A DNA stretch of 64,000 nt from NCBI RefSeq assembly GCF_030063365.1, contig NZ_JASISY010000014.1, forward strand, positions 38,130 to 102,129. The letters run 5' to 3'. The notes under the pieces are model-generated. The model worked only from the letters and a program-made list of their open reading frames with translations, was not told where the DNA came from and ran no database searches. Source of the DNA: Cryobacterium sp. PH29-G1 (GTDB lineage: Bacteria; Actinomycetota; Actinomycetes; Actinomycetales; Microbacteriaceae). The translations under genes were made by a program, and so were the position numbers. This document shows positions 62,473 to 64,000 of the stretch, one piece after another (position 1 is the first letter of the stretch; every line of letters starts with the position of its first letter).

Positions 62473-62820
62473 ATGAGACGCGTGTCGTATTGTGGTGGAT
62501 CCTTTCTGACCACACACCAAGTGGCAGATGCATTGGCGAACCTGGTCTCAACCCTGGGTCGCGAACAGGCGTCCCCCGTCATCGAGATCCCGGCCCTGAA
62601 CGATGATGGGCAGCTGGTGCTCGTGAGCATGGTCGTCGGCCCGTTCAACGGCCTGATCAGCGTCCCGGAACACTCCCCGTGGCCAACACCTGACCTGTCG
62701 GACACAGTCGAATCCCTACACGTCCTGACGGAAGCAGCTTCGAAGGTTCCCGACTTTGCTTTTTCGGACACTATTGCGTTCACAGATTACGACTGGGACG
62801 AGACCTGCTACATCGGCTGA
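62473..62820 (+). CDS. Hypothetical protein
   Basis: A 115-residue acidic protein starting MRRVSYCGGSFLTTHQVADA. Mixed alpha/beta look: ALANLVSTLGREQASPVIEI, LVLVSMVVGPFNGLISVPEH, and an acidic end DTIAFTDYDWDETCYIG. No known family. Weak AGAAG site before ATG. Codon use GC3-rich and proper start support coding. Surrounding DNA is decayed mobile-element sequence. Confidence 0.6.
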   Translation: MRRVSYCGGSFLTTHQVADALANLVSTLGREQASPVIEIPALNDDGQLVLVSMVVGPFNGLISVPEHSPWPTPDLSDTVESLHVLTEAASKVPDFAFSDTIAFTDYDWDETCYIG

Positions 62821-63326
62821 CGTCCGCAAGAGCTGGGAGCGAATACTCTGCGCTCGACGCCGTTCCGGTCAGAGCACCCCAGATCATCCCTGTCACCCTG
62901 TTCATGCCGTCGGATGGTGTGAGTCTCTGAGGATGGTGGCCCGTCCGGTCCTGCATGATTATTACCCCCAGTCGTTGATGATCCGGGGGTGCTGTCACCG
63001 AAACCGGGGTGGCATCGGATGATCGCCCAGGGGCCAGACTGAAATCCACGCCATTCGTAACGTGGATGTGAGGCTCAATATAGAGATGTCCGACTAATCG
63101 ACAAATCTGTTAACGCCCAAATGGGAACATCATGGAACGGCGCCACCCCGGCCAGGGATGAGCGTGATGATCTGGTCGGCGCGGTGCCGTCGGTGTGACG
63201 CACCTACTTCGATGAAACACACGGCCCGCTAAAAATCGGAGCCGCCAACACATCGGCGGCCTGAAACCCGGGACGGGTCACCAACATTTCTGGCGCATTC
63301 GTCGCGGATGGGTACAGACTGACCTG
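62821..63326. other. Gene-free region
   Basis: About 500 bp; a short frame near 63205-63260 (YFDETHGPLKIGA) may be a transposase fragment but is too small to assign. No RNA gene, promoter or repeat stands out. Confidence 0.4.
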
Positions 63327-63494
63327 ATGCGAGAGTCCACCGGAGCGCCCACCTGCAAAACCTGTCTTCACGGTCTCGAAATCGCTGGCACGACCGCGCA
63401 CCCCTATTGGTACTGCCCGCACTGCCACATTTCTGCACTGAGCGAGGCCGCGCTCTACCCTCTCCACACACCAGCCAACAAGAACACGGACTAA
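63327..63494 (+). CDS. Small zinc-ribbon protein
   Basis: A 55-residue protein starting MRESTGAPTCKTCLHGLEIA with two paired metal motifs, CKTC and CPHCH, spaced like a zinc ribbon (Cys10, Cys13; Cys30, Cys33). Short C-terminal tail. Weak ribosome site. The ordered Cys pairs and biased third codon positions support a real gene, but it could be a fragment. Confidence 0.45.
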   Translation: MRESTGAPTCKTCLHGLEIAGTTAHPYWYCPHCHISALSEAALYPLHTPANKNTD

Positions 63495-63862
63495 ACCGTC
63501 CGGCTCACCCGGGAAGCATGCCTCGACCGCGCCTAGTTGATGGCCAATCTGAGGGGCGCATCATGCTAATTGATTCCCCGACAGGGTGGGGCCCACGACT
63601 GTGCTCGCTCGGTACGGCGTCCAGCGGCGTGGCCGACGAGAGGGAACGCTGACCTCAACAGAGCACGCGCACCGGCCTCAATGAACACGATGAGACCGTA
63701 ACCTTCCACGTGCACGGCGCCCGACCCACGGTCAAACACTGCCGACCACTTGGCACCAACCATGGCTAATGTGGTTGACAGTGATTTCACCACGAACGAC
63801 AGATGGCCACCTCCACGATCCGCGGAGGACGAACCGTGCCACGTCACAAAGGAGAGTCAACG
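63495..63862. other. Gene-free region before a partial gene
   Basis: About 370 bp. An open minus-strand frame (63566-63847) lacks family resemblance and a ribosome site. TTGACA at ~63776 might be a -35 for the gene that starts at 63863, but no good -10 follows. Confidence 0.35.
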
Positions 63863-64000
63863 TTGAATCAACATGAGCCGTGCACTCTGGAAGACTTGGA
63901 AGTGCTCGCTATTTCCGATACTGAGTGGCGGGTAGGCGACCGTCGACGAGGTGAACAGTCGCCCGAGAAGGTGCTCGGCTACATCGAACAGCGTGGCTCG
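63863..64000 (+). CDS. Conserved hypothetical protein, truncated by the window edge
   Basis: TTG start with AAGGAGAG 7 nt upstream; 46 codons to the window edge, beginning MNQHEPCTLEDLEVLAISDT and continuing EWRVGDRRRGEQSPEKVLGY. This resembles small actinobacterial proteins with the core SDTEWRVxDRR and a following GF/YIEQ, whose function I do not know. The C-terminus is outside the window. Confidence 0.6.
   Translation, partial: MNQHEPCTLEDLEVLAISDTEWRVGDRRRGEQSPEKVLGYIEQRGS

Noticed and set aside
1..64000. tRNA, rRNA or riboswitch genes
   Set aside because: No cloverleaf, rRNA-like or known riboswitch sequence was recognised by eye; a covariance-model search would be decisive.

Overview
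The window is a high-GC stretch of actinobacterial accessory DNA. Codon use is strongly GC3-biased, starts are often GTG or TTG, and the conjugation genes are of the Gram-positive actinobacterial type (SCO6880-like protein, DUF4913-like protein, NlpC-free M23 peptidase). A member of the Microbacteriaceae such as Cryobacterium or a relative is my best guess, from protein style only; no rRNA, tRNA or taxonomic marker is present. The combination of an AEP-type replication initiator, a ParA/ribbon-helix-helix partition pair, a MOBF relaxase and a type IV secretion cluster says this is most likely a large conjugative plasmid (or a contig from one).

Layout. 1-4.0 kb: a truncated unknown gene, then a minus-strand overlapping operon of XRE regulator, ImmA/IrrE protease, multi-pass membrane protein and membrane-anchored alpha/beta hydrolase. 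4.1-10.0 kb: plasmid maintenance (small winged-helix and ribbon-helix-helix-like proteins, primase-like Rep, coiled-coil KfrA-like protein, parA-parB-like pair with repeat-rich upstream region). 10.2-17.4 kb: a complete type I restriction-modification operon with two different HsdM genes. 17.6-24.1 kb: serine recombinase and a giant methylase-helicase (DarB-like), into whose 5' part a second gene is nested in another frame. 24.2-26.3 kb: AbiE type IV toxin-antitoxin pair with a compact operator-promoter. 26.4-30.7 kb: candidate oriT and TraA/TrwC relaxase. 30.9-32.4 kb: an unexplained lower-GC gene pair (soluble protein plus four-helix membrane protein). 32.6-42.4 kb: conjugation operon on the minus strand, read from the VirB8-like protein through M23 peptidase, VirB2-like, VirB6-like, SCO6880-like, VirB4-like, ParA-like ATPase, coupling protein and DUF4913-like protein. 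42.8-45.6 kb: winged-helix regulator and a stand-alone OLD-family ATPase-Toprim nuclease.

45.6-64 kb is a mosaic of cargo and debris: a STAND-like ATPase, a WxL-like/DUF916 surface pair, a four-PAS GGDEF-EAL protein, a serine recombinase translationally coupled to a DUF1016 (PD-D/ExK) nuclease, two TetR-controlled cargo sets (SGNH hydrolase; Dabb protein plus small membrane protein), and many pseudogenes: IS3-like transposase, both ends of an IS21-type istB, three decayed serine-recombinase 3' ends, a frameshifted lipoprotein and a frameshifted DUF6431-like gene. An ~80-bp diverged duplicate at 45.9 and 54.0 kb brackets part of this mosaic.

Functionally, replication and partition modules keep the element, the conjugation module moves it, and an unusually dense set of conflict systems (type I RM with two M genes, DarB-like methylase-helicase, AbiE, OLD nuclease, DUF1016 nuclease, the XRE-IrrE operon and the 30.9-32.4 kb pair) probably protects it or its host. 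The strongest leads are the fully nested gene at 18.5-19.1 kb, the XRE-IrrE-membrane-hydrolase operon, the unexplained gene pair after the relaxase, and the two-HsdM restriction operon.
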